Program-made: the position numbers and the translations under genes
Shown: piece after piece, positions 25,360 through 35,009 of the stretch
How the letters are laid out: every line of letters begins with the position of its first letter
How positions within the stretch are numbered: the first letter of the stretch is position 1
From: Aerococcaceae bacterium zg-252
GTDB lineage: Bacteria > Bacillota > Bacilli > Lactobacillales > Aerococcaceae
Assembly: GCA_016237705.1 (NCBI GenBank)
Contig: CP066204.1
Location: forward strand, 940,001 to 1,004,000
Length of the DNA: 64,000 nucleotides
Direction of reading: 5' to 3'
Notes under the pieces: generated by a model
What the model saw: the letters and a program-made list of their open reading frames with translations, nothing else
Told to the model about the DNA's origin: nothing
Databases searched by the model: none

Positions 25360-28014
25360 ATGAAAAAATTAACGAGTGCTCAAATTCGTCAAATGTATTT
25401 AGATTTCTTTAGTGAAAAAGGTCATGAAATTAGACCGAGTGTGTCATTAATTCCAGTTAATGACCCGACTTTATTATGGATTAACTCAGGTGTTGCGACT
25501 TTAAAACGTTATTTTGACGGAACAGAAATTCCTGAAAATCCAAGAATCGCTAACTCACAAAAATGTATCCGTACAAATGATATTGAAAACGTAGGATATA
25601 CTGCTCGTCACCATACCTTATTTGAAATGTTAGGAAATTGGTCAATTGGTGATTACTTTAAACATGAAGCAATCGCTATGGCATGGGAATTTTTAACAAG
25701 TGAACGTTGGATGGCATTTGACCCAGAAAAATTATATGTCACTTACTATCCAGAAGATACAGAAACTCCTGAAATTTGGAAACAACAATCTAATTTCATC
25801 GCTGACCATTTAGTGCCAGTGGCAGACAACTTTTGGGATATTGGGGCTGGTCCATGTGGTCCAGATACAGAAATTTTCTATGACCGTGGTGAAGCATATA
25901 GTAATTTAGCTGAAGATGACCCAGAAAATTATCCTGGTGGCGAAAATGAACGTTGGTTGGAAATTTGGAACTTAGTATTTTCTGAATTTAACCATTTACC
26001 AGATGATACTTATGAACCATTACCGAATCAAAACGTCGATACGGGTATGGGATTAGAGCGTATGGCATCTATTTTACAAGATGCACCGACAAACTTTGAG
26101 ACAGACTTATTTATTCCAATTATTGAATCAATTCAAGCCTTAACAAATGGGATTGAATATGCTACTGCTGGGGATAAGAAAGTAAGTTTTAAAGTGATTG
26201 CTGACCATATTCGTGCTGTATCTTTTGCGATTAGTGACGGAGCATTACCGTCAAATGAGGGTCGTGGCTATATTATTCGTCGCTTAATTCGTCGCAGTGT
26301 GATGCATGGACGTAAATTAGGTATTACTCGCACATTCTTATCAGAATTAGTTCCAGTTATCGTAGATATTATGGGTGCGTACTATCAAGAATTAAGTCAA
26401 AATGTCGCATTTGTTCAAAAAGTGATTTTAAATGAAGAAGAACGTTTCCACGAAACAATTGAAGAGGGCGAAAAACATTTATTATCATTATTGGAGCAAG
26501 CAAAAGTGGAAAATGTGAATCATGTGAGCGGTTCGCAAGCATTCCAATTGTATGATACATTTGGTTTCCCATTAGAATTGACGGAAGAAATGGCAAGTGA
26601 ACAAGGCTTTACTGTTGATAAAGACGGATTTGAAGTGGAAATGCAAGCACAACGTGACCGTGCTAGAGCAGCTCGTACACGTGAAGAAAGCATGAATGTC
26701 CAAACTGATGTGTTTCATCATATTACATCTGACTTTGAATTTGTGGGACATGAATTATTGTCAACGAATGCAACGATTAAAGCTATTGTATTAGATAATG
26801 AACGAGTTGAGCGTGTTCCAGCTAATTCTCAAGCATGGGTTATTTTCAATCGCAGTCCATTCTATGCTGAAATGGGTGGTCAGATTGCTGATACCGGTCT
26901 TATCTTTGACGGTGAAGAAATTTTAGCTGAAGTACAAAATGTTAAAAAAGCACCAAATGGTCAATTTATGCACCTAGTTCGTACAAAAGAATTACCATTG
27001 TCGGTGGAACAATCGTATACTTTAGCCGTTAATCGTCAAGACCGTATTCGCACGAACCAAAACCATACGGCGACACACTTATTGCATAAAGCATTAAAAT
27101 CAGTGTTAGGTGAACATGCAAATCAAGCTGGTTCTTATGTTGGACCAGACCGTCTACGTTTTGACTTCTCTCATTTTGGTAAAGTAACAGATGAAGAATT
27201 AGTAGCGATTGAACAAAAAGTGAATGCATTGATTCAAGAAGCGATTGATGTAGATATTCAAGAAATGCCGATTGATGATGCGAAAGCAATGGGTGCAATG
27301 GCACTCTTCGGTGAAAAATATGGCGATGTAGTGCGTGTTGTTAATATTGGTTATCAATCAATTGAATTATGTGGTGGAACACATGTTTCAAATACACAAG
27401 AAATCGGTACATTTAAACTGTTATCAGAGTCAGGTATCGGGGCTGGTATTCGCCGTATTGAAGCTGTTACAGGAGCACAAGCGATTGCTTATTATCAATC
27501 ACAAGAGCAATTATTGAAACAAATTCAAGAGCAATTAAAAGTAGCTCAAACAGACCAATTATTGCACCGTATTGAGCAATTACAAGTGGAATTAAAAGAA
27601 TCACTTCAAAAAGTAGAATCATTAAATGCGAAGATGTTATTACAAGATGCTGAAAATCTCTTTAGAGATGTGGTAATGTTGGATAATGTCAAAGTAGTTA
27701 AAACAGTTCTACAAGGTCAAGATATGGATTCAATGCGTCAATTAGGTGATGTATGGCGTCAAAAAGCTGTATCAGACATTTTAGTGCTTGTTTCAACGGT
27801 TGCTGAAGATAAAGTGAATTTAATGGTATTTGTTGCTGATGAGGCAGTGAAAAATGGCATTAAAGCTGGTGATTTAATTAAACCATTAGCAAAAGTTATC
27901 GGTGGTGGCGGTGGTGGCCGACCACAAATGGCTCAAGCTGGAGGTAAGTTAGCATCTGAAGTCCCGACATTATTAGACCAAGCTGGCGACATTATCGCGA
28001 GTGTTATCGGCTAA
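25360..28014 (+). CDS. alaS: Alanyl-tRNA synthetase
   Basis: Charges tRNA-Ala; 884 residues, close to the usual 876. The class II catalytic domain is at about 1-240 (RPSVSLIPVNDPTLLWINSG, GAGPCGPDTEIFY). The editing domain has zinc ligands in HTATHLLHKAL and CGGTH. A coiled coil and the C-Ala domain end in GGGGGGRPQMAQAGG. The frame stays open upstream to 25237 only because it runs through the repeats; GGAGGG fixes the ATG at 25360. It is controlled by the T-box upstream. Confidence 0.97.
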   Translation: MKKLTSAQIRQMYLDFFSEKGHEIRPSVSLIPVNDPTLLWINSGVATLKRYFDGTEIPENPRIANSQKCIRTNDIENVGYTARHHTLFEMLGNWSIGDYFKHEAIAMAWEFLTSERWMAFDPEKLYVTYYPEDTETPEIWKQQSNFIADHLVPVADNFWDIGAGPCGPDTEIFYDRGEAYSNLAEDDPENYPGGENERWLEIWNLVFSEFNHLPDDTYEPLPNQNVDTGMGLERMASILQDAPTNFETDLFIPIIESIQALTNGIEYATAGDKKVSFKVIADHIRAVSFAISDGALPSNEGRGYIIRRLIRRSVMHGRKLGITRTFLSELVPVIVDIMGAYYQELSQNVAFVQKVILNEEERFHETIEEGEKHLLSLLEQAKVENVNHVSGSQAFQLYDTFGFPLELTEEMASEQGFTVDKDGFEVEMQAQRDRARAARTREESMNVQTDVFHHITSDFEFVGHELLSTNATIKAIVLDNERVERVPANSQAWVIFNRSPFYAEMGGQIADTGLIFDGEEILAEVQNVKKAPNGQFMHLVRTKELPLSVEQSYTLAVNRQDRIRTNQNHTATHLLHKALKSVLGEHANQAGSYVGPDRLRFDFSHFGKVTDEELVAIEQKVNALIQEAIDVDIQEMPIDDAKAMGAMALFGEKYGDVVRVVNIGYQSIELCGGTHVSNTQEIGTFKLLSESGIGAGIRRIEAVTGAQAIAYYQSQEQLLKQIQEQLKVAQTDQLLHRIEQLQVELKESLQKVESLNAKMLLQDAENLFRDVVMLDNVKVVKTVLQGQDMDSMRQLGDVWRQKAVSDILVLVSTVAEDKVNLMVFVADEAVKNGIKAGDLIKPLAKVIGGGGGGRPQMAQAGGKLASEVPTLLDQAGDIIASVIG

Positions 28015-28021
28015 ATAATTC

Positions 28022-28065
28022 AGTTAAAGGAGTAGCGTGTATACGTTAACTCCTTTAAATTTTTT
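28022..28065 (+). terminator. Terminator after alaS
   Basis: TTAAAGGAGT/ACTCCTTTAA 10-bp stem with further inner pairing, followed by TTTTTT. Confidence 0.8.
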
Positions 28066-28092
28066 GTACTTTTGGCATAGATAGTGTATAAT
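28064..28092 (+). promoter_or_regulatory. ireB-ruvX-yrzB promoter
   Basis: TTGTAC at 28064-28069, a 17-base spacer and TATAAT at 28087-28092. The -35 overlaps the T-run of the alaS terminator. Confidence 0.7.
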
Positions 28093-28121
28093 GAAAGCAA
28101 ATGAGAGAAAGGGTGAGGAAC

Positions 28122-28385
28122 ATGCAATCACTAGACGAAACAATTATGTTTAAACTAGATGATTTAAATAAAAAGACAGTTCGTGAAACGCTTGAATTAG
28201 TATTTGCAGCGTTAGAAGAAAAAGGCTATGATCCAATTAATCAAATTGTCGGTTATTTATTATCAGGAGATCCAGCATATATTCCACGTCATCAAGATGC
28301 ACGTAATTTAATTCGTCGTCATGAACGTGATGAAATCTTAGAAAAAGTGTTAACTTATTTCTTAACTCATCAAGATAGTGAATAA
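28122..28385 (+). CDS. ireB: IreB family regulatory phosphoprotein (UPF0297)
   Basis: Small cytoplasmic protein of 87 residues, family of E. faecalis IreB, a substrate of the PASTA kinase IreK that limits cephalosporin resistance. It starts [14 protein letters not shown], which includes the early Thr that is phosphorylated in the family, then [23 protein letters not shown]. The ATG at 28122 follows AAGGGTGAGG; the longer frame from 28101 lacks a ribosome binding site. The following ruvX starts immediately after the stop codon. Confidence 0.93.
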   Translation: MQSLDETIMFKLDDLNKKTVRETLELVFAALEEKGYDPINQIVGYLLSGDPAYIPRHQDARNLIRRHERDEILEKVLTYFLTHQDSE

Positions 28386-28823
28386 ATGAGTCAATATAAA
28401 CGAATAATGGGCTTAGATGTGGGCAGCCATACCGTAGGTGTTGCAGTCAGTGACTTACTCGGTTGGACAGCTCAAGGTGTTGAAACCATTCGCATTGATG
28501 AAGCACAAGGAAATTTCGGCTTTGAGCGTTTATGTACACTAATTGATGAATATGCTGTTAGTACAGTAGTCATAGGGTTACCTAAAAATATGAATAATAC
28601 GATTGGCCCACGTGCCGAAGCAAGCCAAGCTTATGGCGACAAATTATTAGCCTTAAAGCCAGAGTTAACAATTGTCTATCAAGATGAGCGTTTAACAACA
28701 TCACAGGCTGAACGCATGTTAATCAATGAGGGAAATGTGTCACGTAAAAAACGCAAACAAGTCATTGATAAATTGGCAGCTGTTATTATTTTGCAGCACT
28801 ATCTCGATGCGAATAATCGCTAA
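28386..28823 (+). CDS. ruvX: Putative Holliday junction resolvase RuvX/YqgF
   Basis: RNase H-fold nuclease of 145 residues implicated in 16S rRNA 5' processing and recombination. The first catalytic Asp is in [16 protein letters not shown], ending with Asp residues in [15 protein letters not shown] and a final [12 protein letters not shown]. The ATG abuts the ireB TAA, so translation is coupled. The ireB-ruvX-yrzB order is conserved in Firmicutes. Confidence 0.93.
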   Translation: MSQYKRIMGLDVGSHTVGVAVSDLLGWTAQGVETIRIDEAQGNFGFERLCTLIDEYAVSTVVIGLPKNMNNTIGPRAEASQAYGDKLLALKPELTIVYQDERLTTSQAERMLINEGNVSRKKRKQVIDKLAAVIILQHYLDANNR

Positions 28824-28846
28824 AAATACAAGAAAGAGGTCATAAT

Positions 28847-29140
28847 ATGACAGAACATCATCACGAACACGCACAAGAATTTATTACCATTGTCGATGAA
28901 GAGGGTAATGAATCATTATATGAAATTTTATTTACTTTTGAATCAGAAGATTTTGGAAAGAGCTATGTATTAGTCTATCCAGCTGGAGCTCATGATGACG
29001 AAGATGTTGAATTACAAGCATTTTCTTATGTTGAAAATGAGTCAGGTGACGCAGGCTCACTTGATCCAATTGAAACAGAAGCTGAATGGGATATGATTGA
29101 AGAAGTATTAAATACTTTTTTAGCTGACGAAGAAGAATAA
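28847..29140 (+). CDS. DUF1292 family protein (YrzB, UPF0473)
   Basis: Acidic protein of 97 residues, strongly conserved as the third gene after ireB and ruvX. The core reads [22 protein letters not shown], then [11 protein letters not shown], with an acidic C-terminus (FLADEEE). A His-rich start (HHEH) is also seen. Biochemical function is unknown in the family. A good GAGG lies upstream. Confidence 0.9.
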   Translation: MTEHHHEHAQEFITIVDEEGNESLYEILFTFESEDFGKSYVLVYPAGAHDDEDVELQAFSYVENESGDAGSLDPIETEAEWDMIEEVLNTFLADEEE

Positions 29141-29150
29141 ATGAATCAAT

Positions 29151-29187
29151 AGTCTTGTAAGGTCAAATGACTTTACAAGGCTTTTCT
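29151..29187 (+). terminator. Terminator after the ireB operon
   Basis: AGTCTTGTAAGGTCA pairs imperfectly with TGACTTTACAAGGCT around an AA loop, then TTTTC. Confidence 0.75.
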
Positions 29188-29232
29188 ATTTAGGTTCAGC
29201 AAATAACTTGTAATCAGTTCTTAATAGCTATA

Positions 29233-29269
29233 AAGGTCAAATTCTGATATAATTTACCAAAAGACCTTT
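29233..29269 (+). promoter_or_regulatory. mltG promoter flanked by an inverted repeat
   Basis: Extended -10 TGATATAAT (29245-29253) sits between AAAGGTC (29233-29239) and GACCTTT (29263-29269), a perfect 7-bp inverted repeat with a 23-base spacer. It could be an operator around the -10 and start site, or chance. Confidence 0.4.
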
Positions 29270-29282
29270 TGGGAGGTATGAT

Positions 29283-30491
29283 GTGAATAAGTTAGATTGG
29301 GAAAAATTAAAACTTGAGGCTAAGGAACGTGAGCAATTAAGTTTAAAGGAAGATAAGTGGACTTCAAGAATTGTTAAAATTATTTTATTAGGTTTAACGC
29401 TAGTATTCTTAATTGGTGTATCCGGTACTTATTGGTATTTTAAACAATCACTCAGTCCGGTTGATCCCAATAATCAAAATACACTGGAAGTAGTGGTACC
29501 AATTGGGAGCACCAGTCGAGATATAGCAGAATTATTAAAGCAAAACGGTATTATCAAAAATGCTGATATTTTCCGCTACTACATGCGTTCAAAAAACGTA
29601 TCAGATTTACAAGCTGGGACGTATGAATTTAGTCAATCAATGGATGTAGATGCGGTGATTAAGCAACTACAAGCAGGTGGTAAGCCAATTCAAGAAGATG
29701 TTGATACTAAGATAACCGTTATCGAGGGAATGCAATTAAAAGAAATCGCTGAATTAGTGGCGAAACATACATCCATTTCAGCAGAAACTTTTATGTCAGT
29801 TGTCAATGATGAAGCATTTATTAAAACATTAATTAATAAGTATCCGTCACTTTTCAAAGGTTTATTGGAAGTAGAGGGCTTACGCTATCGTTTGGAAGGC
29901 TATCTATTCCCAGCGACCTATGATTATGTAGCAGGTATGAGTGCTGAAGAATTGATTACCAAAATGGTCGATGCAGCGAATATTCGTTACCAACAAGTTC
30001 GTGAATTAGTCGATGCCCACTGGTTAACCTATCATCAACTTTTATCATTAGCTTCAATTGTGGAGCGTGAGGGAGTAACTACTGAAGATAGAAAATTGAT
30101 TGCTGGTGTATTCTTTAATCGTATGGAAGCTGGTATGGCATTACAAAGTGATATTACAGTCTTATATGCCTTAGATAAGCACAAAGAATTTGTTACTTAT
30201 GATGATTTGGAAGTAAATTCACCTTATAATTTGTATCAAAATACAGGTATTACACCTGGACCGGTTAATTCACCGAGTTTAGATGCGATTATGGCAGTAT
30301 TAGAGCCGACATGGAGTGAATATTATTATTTTGTTGCCGATTTAGATACGGGAGATATTTATTATAGTAGTACACTAGAAGAACATGAGGCACTCGTTGA
30401 AAAATACGTTAACAAACGTCAAGAGCAGCTTAATGAAACGACTGTGTCAGATGATACAGAAAATGAGGCGGTTGACGAATCAGCAGAATAA
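29283..30491 (+). CDS. mltG: Endolytic murein transglycosylase MltG
   Basis: Membrane-anchored enzyme that cuts nascent glycan strands and so sets their length. 402 residues: cytoplasmic N-terminus, transmembrane helix at about 30-52, LysM-like domain, then the YceG catalytic domain. The catalytic Glu lies in LASIVEREGVTTEDRKLIAG, followed by FFNRMEAGMALQSD and NTGITPGPVNSPSLDAI. An acidic tail closes the protein. It starts at GTG with GGGAGG 8 bases upstream; the ATG at 29281 is out of frame. Confidence 0.95.
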   Translation: MNKLDWEKLKLEAKEREQLSLKEDKWTSRIVKIILLGLTLVFLIGVSGTYWYFKQSLSPVDPNNQNTLEVVVPIGSTSRDIAELLKQNGIIKNADIFRYYMRSKNVSDLQAGTYEFSQSMDVDAVIKQLQAGGKPIQEDVDTKITVIEGMQLKEIAELVAKHTSISAETFMSVVNDEAFIKTLINKYPSLFKGLLEVEGLRYRLEGYLFPATYDYVAGMSAEELITKMVDAANIRYQQVRELVDAHWLTYHQLLSLASIVEREGVTTEDRKLIAGVFFNRMEAGMALQSDITVLYALDKHKEFVTYDDLEVNSPYNLYQNTGITPGPVNSPSLDAIMAVLEPTWSEYYYFVADLDTGDIYYSSTLEEHEALVEKYVNKRQEQLNETTVSDDTENEAVDESAE

Positions 30492-30555
30492 TGGTTTAAT
30501 TATGTGAATAGGATAGGACCTAATCATGTTAAACCTGCATAACGGACAGTTAGCA

Positions 30556-30592
30556 AAACTATCAAAAGTTATTTCTACTTTTGATAGTTTTT
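30556..30592. terminator. Terminator between mltG and udk
   Basis: Perfect 14-bp stem AAACTATCAAAAGT/ACTTTTGATAGTTT with a 7-base loop, followed by TT and weaker T content. Upstream, GGTTTAA (30494-30500) and TTAAACC (30530-30536) form a second weak hairpin. Confidence 0.7.
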
Positions 30593-30677
30593 ACCTGTGC
30601 AGTTAATGAATGTTCCAAAATGATTTTTATTATTGTTGTAACATTCAATTATGAAAATAGAATAGGGGAATTAAGTC

Positions 30678-31304
30678 ATGGTAAAAAGACCCATCGTTAT
30701 TGGGGTAACCGGTGCATCAGGAAGTGGAAAATCTAGCGTAAGTAATCGTATTTTAGACATTTTTTCTGAATTATCAGTGTTATTGTTACAACAGGATTAT
30801 TATTACAAGGATCAAACGCATTTACCTTTTGAAGAACGTCTTAAAACGAATTATGATCATCCATTCGCATTTGACAATGATTTATTTATTGAACATTTAC
30901 AAGCGTTGTTGCGAGGCGAAACGATTGAAAAACCTGTTTACGATTACGCAAATCATACACGCAGTCAAGAAATTATTGTTCAAGAGTCACGAGATGTTAT
31001 CATTGTTGAGGGAATTTTAATTTTAGAAGACCCACGTATTCGTGAATTATTAGATATAAAAATTTATGTGGATACTGATAGCGATATTTGTTTGGCACGA
31101 CGAATTTTACGTGATATTAATGAACGTGGTCGTACGATTGAATCGGTTATTAATCAATATGTTGAAGTGGTTAAACCGATGTATCATCAATTTATTGAAC
31201 CGACAAAACGTTATGCAGACTTAATTATTCCTGAAGGTGGATATAATCAAGTTGCGATTGATTTATTAGCTACAAAAGTACGTTCAATTTTAGAATCTGA
31301 ATAA
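30678..31304 (+). CDS. udk: Uridine kinase
   Basis: Phosphorylates uridine and cytidine in pyrimidine salvage, 208 residues. P-loop [12 protein letters not shown] at about 8-19, [15 protein letters not shown] and NYDHPFAFD for nucleoside binding, [17 protein letters not shown] Walker B, and [18 protein letters not shown]. It is often next to mltG and greA in Lactobacillales, as here. Confidence 0.95.
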   Translation: MVKRPIVIGVTGASGSGKSSVSNRILDIFSELSVLLLQQDYYYKDQTHLPFEERLKTNYDHPFAFDNDLFIEHLQALLRGETIEKPVYDYANHTRSQEIIVQESRDVIIVEGILILEDPRIRELLDIKIYVDTDSDICLARRILRDINERGRTIESVINQYVEVVKPMYHQFIEPTKRYADLIIPEGGYNQVAIDLLATKVRSILESE

Positions 31305-31311
31305 TTTTTAT

Positions 31312-31340
31312 TTGCAACTTTGTTAAGAACGTGGTATGGT
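31312..31340 (+). promoter_or_regulatory. greA promoter
   Basis: TTGCAA at 31312-31317, a 17-base spacer and TATGGT at 31335-31340. Confidence 0.55.
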
Positions 31341-31394
31341 AGCATTATCATTTTGACAATTAAGTATTGATTGGTTTGTATAGGAGGGAATCAG

Positions 31395-31874
31395 TTGGAA
31401 GAAAAAGTATTTCCAATGACATTAGAAGGTAAAGCAAAATTAGAAGCTGAATTAGAAGATTTAAAAGTAGTTAAGCGTAAAGAAATCATTGAACGTATCA
31501 AAATTGCACGTAGTTTCGGTGATTTATCTGAAAATTCAGAGTATGAGTCTGCAAAAGATGAGCAAGCATTTGTTGAAGGTAGAATTTCAACATTAGAGAA
31601 TATGATTCGCTTTGCAGTAATTATTGATGATAAAGATATTGCGGAAGACGAAGTATCATTAGGTCGTACGGTAACGTTTATTGAATTACCAGACGGTGAA
31701 GAAGAAACTTATACGATTGTAGGTAGTGCAGAAGCAGACCCTATGGAAGCAAAAATTTCTAATGAGTCACCGATTGCGTTGGCTGTATTAGGTAAAAAAG
31801 TTGATGATATTGTCACAGTCAATACACCTGGTGGTGCATTCGAAATTAAAATTACAAAAGTTGAGAAAAAATAA
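31395..31874 (+). CDS. greA: Transcription elongation factor GreA
   Basis: Rescues backtracked RNA polymerase by stimulating transcript cleavage. 159 residues: N-terminal antiparallel coiled coil with the tip acidic pair ([15 protein letters not shown]) and a C-terminal FKBP-like domain. The TTG at 31395 has AGGAGGGAA 6 bases upstream and gives the expected family length, so the longer frame from 31371 is rejected. A strong terminator follows. Confidence 0.95.
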   Translation: MEEKVFPMTLEGKAKLEAELEDLKVVKRKEIIERIKIARSFGDLSENSEYESAKDEQAFVEGRISTLENMIRFAVIIDDKDIAEDEVSLGRTVTFIELPDGEEETYTIVGSAEADPMEAKISNESPIALAVLGKKVDDIVTVNTPGGAFEIKITKVEKK

Positions 31875-31881
31875 TATGAAT

Positions 31882-31910
31882 GGGGCTGAATTGAAATTCA
31901 GTCCTTTTTT
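31882..31910 (+). terminator. Terminator after greA
   Basis: GGGCTGAATT/AATTCAGTCC stem with a tight GA loop (one G-U pair), then TTTTTT. Confidence 0.85.
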
Positions 31911-31980
31911 AGTTTATAGCTCAGCTGAGTGTAAAAATTGGAAAGTAATGACAAAATTTCAGTCTTTAGTCTATTGATAT

Positions 31981-32008
31981 TTGACTGCAAAATGGTCATA
32001 ATTATGGA
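31981..32008 (+). promoter_or_regulatory. liaFSR-like promoter
   Basis: TTGACT at 31981-31986, a 16-base spacer and TATGGA at 32003-32008, about 28 bases before liaF. Confidence 0.5.
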
Positions 32009-32035
32009 CATAGCAGTGGAAAAGGAGGAATTATT

Positions 32036-32782
32036 TTGCGTGAAAAGTTAAAAAAATATAGTTGGATGATTTTAGCCTTTTCATTATTAGGGTTAGCCGT
32101 TGATATTTTTAATCAGCTTTCGACCTTTATTCCGTTTATCTTGAGTGTTGTCATGGTAATTGGTGCTTTATTTATTACAAAGCGTCCGATACAAATACTC
32201 ATTTTTTGGATAGGTGTCTTTATATTAACCAATGTTCTCATTAATTCCTATGCGTTTTTAGGCTTTCTTATTGTTTTGTGGATAATCTTATTAGTATTTC
32301 AAACAAAAGCCGGCAATGAATTGGTGTGGTTTCATGAAGCCTTTTTGCATCCATTTAGTAAGCAGCAAACTTATGTCGGAGTTAAAGTTATTCAACCACA
32401 AATTCATCAACGTAGTCGCATTTATAAGCAAACTTTACCAAAATATTATGAAACAAAAGATGTTTTTGAATGGCAAGATATTAATATTGCGGCAATCGGT
32501 GGCGATTCGATTATTGATTTAGGTGCTACCTTATTACCAGAGGGAGAGAATGTGATTGTTATTCAAAAGATTTTTGGACGCACACGCATCATTATTCCAC
32601 ATGGCATCGGCTTATTACTCAATATTAGCCTTATCAATGGTAAGGTACTCTATGAACAAGATATTTTTCCCTTAATCAATGATAATTTCCGGTGGCAAAG
32701 TCAAGATTACTTGCAAACTTCACGAAAAATTAAAATTGTCGTTTCATCTGTTTTTAGTGATGTGGAGGTGATTCGTATATGA
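32036..32782 (+). CDS. liaF: LiaF/VraT-like membrane regulator
   Basis: 248 residues. Four N-terminal transmembrane helices (roughly 10-27, 29-47, 50-70, 73-90) are followed by a cytosolic DUF2154-type domain with DINIAAIGGDSIIDLGATLLPEGENVIVI and FGRTRIIIPHGIGLLLN. In bacilli LiaF restrains the LiaS kinase until the envelope is damaged by lipid II-binding antibiotics. It starts at TTG with AAGGAGGAA upstream. Its stop overlaps the liaS start by 4 bases. No liaX-type effector is adjacent. Confidence 0.88.
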   Translation: MREKLKKYSWMILAFSLLGLAVDIFNQLSTFIPFILSVVMVIGALFITKRPIQILIFWIGVFILTNVLINSYAFLGFLIVLWIILLVFQTKAGNELVWFHEAFLHPFSKQQTYVGVKVIQPQIHQRSRIYKQTLPKYYETKDVFEWQDINIAAIGGDSIIDLGATLLPEGENVIVIQKIFGRTRIIIPHGIGLLLNISLINGKVLYEQDIFPLINDNFRWQSQDYLQTSRKIKIVVSSVFSDVEVIRI

Positions 32783-33864
32783 TTTTAAGATTATGGTTGC
32801 GTTTAGCCTTATATCATTTGATATTACTTTTCAGTATCGTCAGTCTGTTATTATTGATTTTCATTGAGGGCATCGGATATTTTACATGGATATCATTTTT
32901 TAGTGCTAAGTTCTATTACTGGCCAATTTGGGCGATTATCGTTGCATTCATTTTAGTCTTGTCATTCGGCTGTGCATTTTTCTTTGCGAGAGGACTGAGT
33001 GAACCGTACGAACAATTACATGCCAAAGTTAATTGGCTAATCTTAGGTAAATATCGTCATCATTCATTTGAAAAAATTAAGAAAACACCGAATTGGTTTG
33101 AACCGTCAAGTAATGTCGACCAAGATTTAGTGGCATTACGTGATAAACTATTACAGTTAACAACTGATTTACAAGAATTTTCAGCTGCTCCTACTTTTGT
33201 CGGACATGAAACAAAAGAAGAAATCATTGAACAGGAGCGTCAACGGATTGCACGTGAATTACATGATTCGGTCAGTCAGCAACTATTTGCGTCCATGATG
33301 ATGTTATCAGCAATCAATGAAACGAGTGCGAAAAATTTACCTGAAATGACGCAAAAGCAATTGGCTAAAGTAGAAGAAATTGTCAATAATGCTCAGACTG
33401 AAATGCGTGCCTTATTACTTCATTTACGTCCGATTGCCTTAGCAGATAAAACATTAAAAGAAGGTATCTATCAATTACTCAATGAATTAAAACCTAAAAT
33501 TCCACATGATGTACAGTGGCAATTAGAAGATATACGCATGGAAAGTGGAATTGAAGACCATTTATTTCGCATTGTTCAAGAAGCGATTTCTAATACATTA
33601 CGTCATGCGAGAGCGTCTAAATTTGAAGTGAATTTACATGAAATTGACGGTAATATTCAGTTGAAAATATTAGATGACGGCAAAGGGTTTGATACGAATG
33701 CACATCAAAAAGTGGGAAGTTATGGTATTCTAAATATGAAAGAGCGAATTGCTAGTTTAGGTGGGGATATTCGTATTATGAGTTTGCCACAGCAAGGAAC
33801 TGTAATTGATATAAAAATTCCGATTGAAAGGAAGATAATAGATGATAAAAGTATTAGTAGTTGA
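32779..33864 (+). CDS. liaS: LiaS/VraS-like sensor histidine kinase
   Basis: NarL-type (HisKA_3) kinase of 361 residues with two N-terminal transmembrane helices and almost no extracellular loop, as in intramembrane-sensing kinases. The phospho-acceptor His lies in QERQRIARELHDSVSQQL; the ATPase domain has HRIVQEAISNTLRHA, LDDGKGFD and GSYGILNMKERI. It overlaps liaF by 4 bases and liaR by 23 bases, so the three are translationally coupled. Confidence 0.93.
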   Translation: MILRLWLRLALYHLILLFSIVSLLLLIFIEGIGYFTWISFFSAKFYYWPIWAIIVAFILVLSFGCAFFFARGLSEPYEQLHAKVNWLILGKYRHHSFEKIKKTPNWFEPSSNVDQDLVALRDKLLQLTTDLQEFSAAPTFVGHETKEEIIEQERQRIARELHDSVSQQLFASMMMLSAINETSAKNLPEMTQKQLAKVEEIVNNAQTEMRALLLHLRPIALADKTLKEGIYQLLNELKPKIPHDVQWQLEDIRMESGIEDHLFRIVQEAISNTLRHARASKFEVNLHEIDGNIQLKILDDGKGFDTNAHQKVGSYGILNMKERIASLGGDIRIMSLPQQGTVIDIKIPIERKIIDDKSISS

Positions 33865-34477
33865 TGACCATGAAATGGTGCGTTTAGGCGTGACATCGTA
33901 TTTAATGGTTCAACCGGATATAGAAGTAATCGCAGAGGCAGAAAATGGGCTGCAAGGATACCATAAAGCATTGGAATACAAACCAGATGTTATTTTAATG
34001 GATTTAGTCATGGACGTAATGGACGGTATCGAAGCGACGAAAAAAATTATTAGTGAATGGCCAGAGGCAAAAATTATTATTGTCACGTCCTTTTTAGATG
34101 ATGAAAAAGTATTTCCAGCGATTGAAAGTGGGGCAAGTGGCTATTTATTGAAAACATCATCAGCCAATGAAATTGCACAAGCGATACGAGATACATATGC
34201 CGGTAATCAAGTCATTGAAAAAGAAGTAACGGATAAATTATTGGATAAACAATATCAAGATAGTTTGCCGAAATTACATGATGAATTAACAAGTCGAGAA
34301 TTAGAAGTGCTATTATTAATTGGAAAAGGATACTCCAACCAAGAAATCGCCGATGAGCTATTCATTACACTCAAGACAGTTAAAACGCATGTAAGTAATA
34401 TTCTTTCAAAATTGGAAGTAGAAGACCGAACACAAGCGACTATATATGCGTTTAAACATAATTTAATTGAACCATAG
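33842..34477 (+). CDS. liaR: LiaR/VraR-like response regulator
   Basis: NarL/FixJ regulator of 211 residues. The receiver has acidic DDHE, the phospho-acceptor Asp in VILMDLVMDVMDG and the Lys in LLKTSS; the LuxR-type helix-turn-helix is LTSRELEVLLLIGKGYSNQEIA followed by LFITLKTVKTHVSNILSKL. AAGGAAG inside liaS serves the ATG. Targets cannot be read from this window. Confidence 0.94.
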   Translation: MIKVLVVDDHEMVRLGVTSYLMVQPDIEVIAEAENGLQGYHKALEYKPDVILMDLVMDVMDGIEATKKIISEWPEAKIIIVTSFLDDEKVFPAIESGASGYLLKTSSANEIAQAIRDTYAGNQVIEKEVTDKLLDKQYQDSLPKLHDELTSRELEVLLLIGKGYSNQEIADELFITLKTVKTHVSNILSKLEVEDRTQATIYAFKHNLIEP

Positions 34478-34577
34478 TACTGCTGAATTGGGAGCGAAAA
34501 TATATACAACTATTTTGAATTGAAGTATAATACTAATGAATTTGCTATTAAATGTCTTGAAAGGGAGGCAAAGTATC

Positions 34578-34889
34578 GTGAATATTATTGTCAATGCACA
34601 AGCTGCAGAGTGGTTTAAAGAAGAAGTAGGTATTCGAGAGGGCGCTGGCATTCGATTTAAATCAAAAATTTATGCAAATAGTCCAATTAATGAGGGATTC
34701 GGTTTAGCGATGGAAGCAGATGAGCCAATGAAGCCGATTGCGAAAACCACAACAGATAATGGTATTTTATTTTTTGTTGAAGAAAATGATGAATGGTTCT
34801 TCAATGGGCATGACTTATTAGTTGACTTCGATGAAAAACGTAAAGAACCAGTTTATTTTTATTTAAAAGACGGAAAACCAGTAGAGTAA
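34578..34889 (+). CDS. HesB/YadR/YfhF-family protein without cysteines
   Basis: 103 residues related to the A-type Fe-S carrier fold (YneR-like). It reads VNIIVNAQAAEWFKEEVGI, FKSKIYANSPINEGFGLAMEADEP, then NDEWFFNGHDLLVDFDEK. It contains no cysteine, so unlike IscA it cannot hold an Fe-S cluster by the usual ligands; this is usual for the lactobacillar subgroup. The GTG at 34578 with GGGAGG upstream is chosen over the longer frame from 34536. Function unknown. Confidence 0.8.
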   Translation: MNIIVNAQAAEWFKEEVGIREGAGIRFKSKIYANSPINEGFGLAMEADEPMKPIAKTTTDNGILFFVEENDEWFFNGHDLLVDFDEKRKEPVYFYLKDGKPVE

Positions 34890-35009
34890 TAAAATAGTGC
34901 GACAATGAGCGTTTTGAAATGAACCACTGGAGAAAGTCGCCGGAGTGCGTGACAACGCACAGAGGAGACTTTTGAAGTGGATGTCATTTCAGCTTATTAG
35001 AGCCGTTAT
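34890..35009 (+). repeat. Leader-hairpin repeat, unit G
   Basis: Begins AAAATAGTGCGACAATGAGCG. Outer arms GAAATGA (34916-34922) and TCATTTC (34984-34990), CCACT/AGTGG, AAAGTC/GACTTT and GTGCGT/ACGCAC all pair, giving the clearest nested hairpin of the family. It ends at TTAGAGCCGTTAT. Confidence 0.85.
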
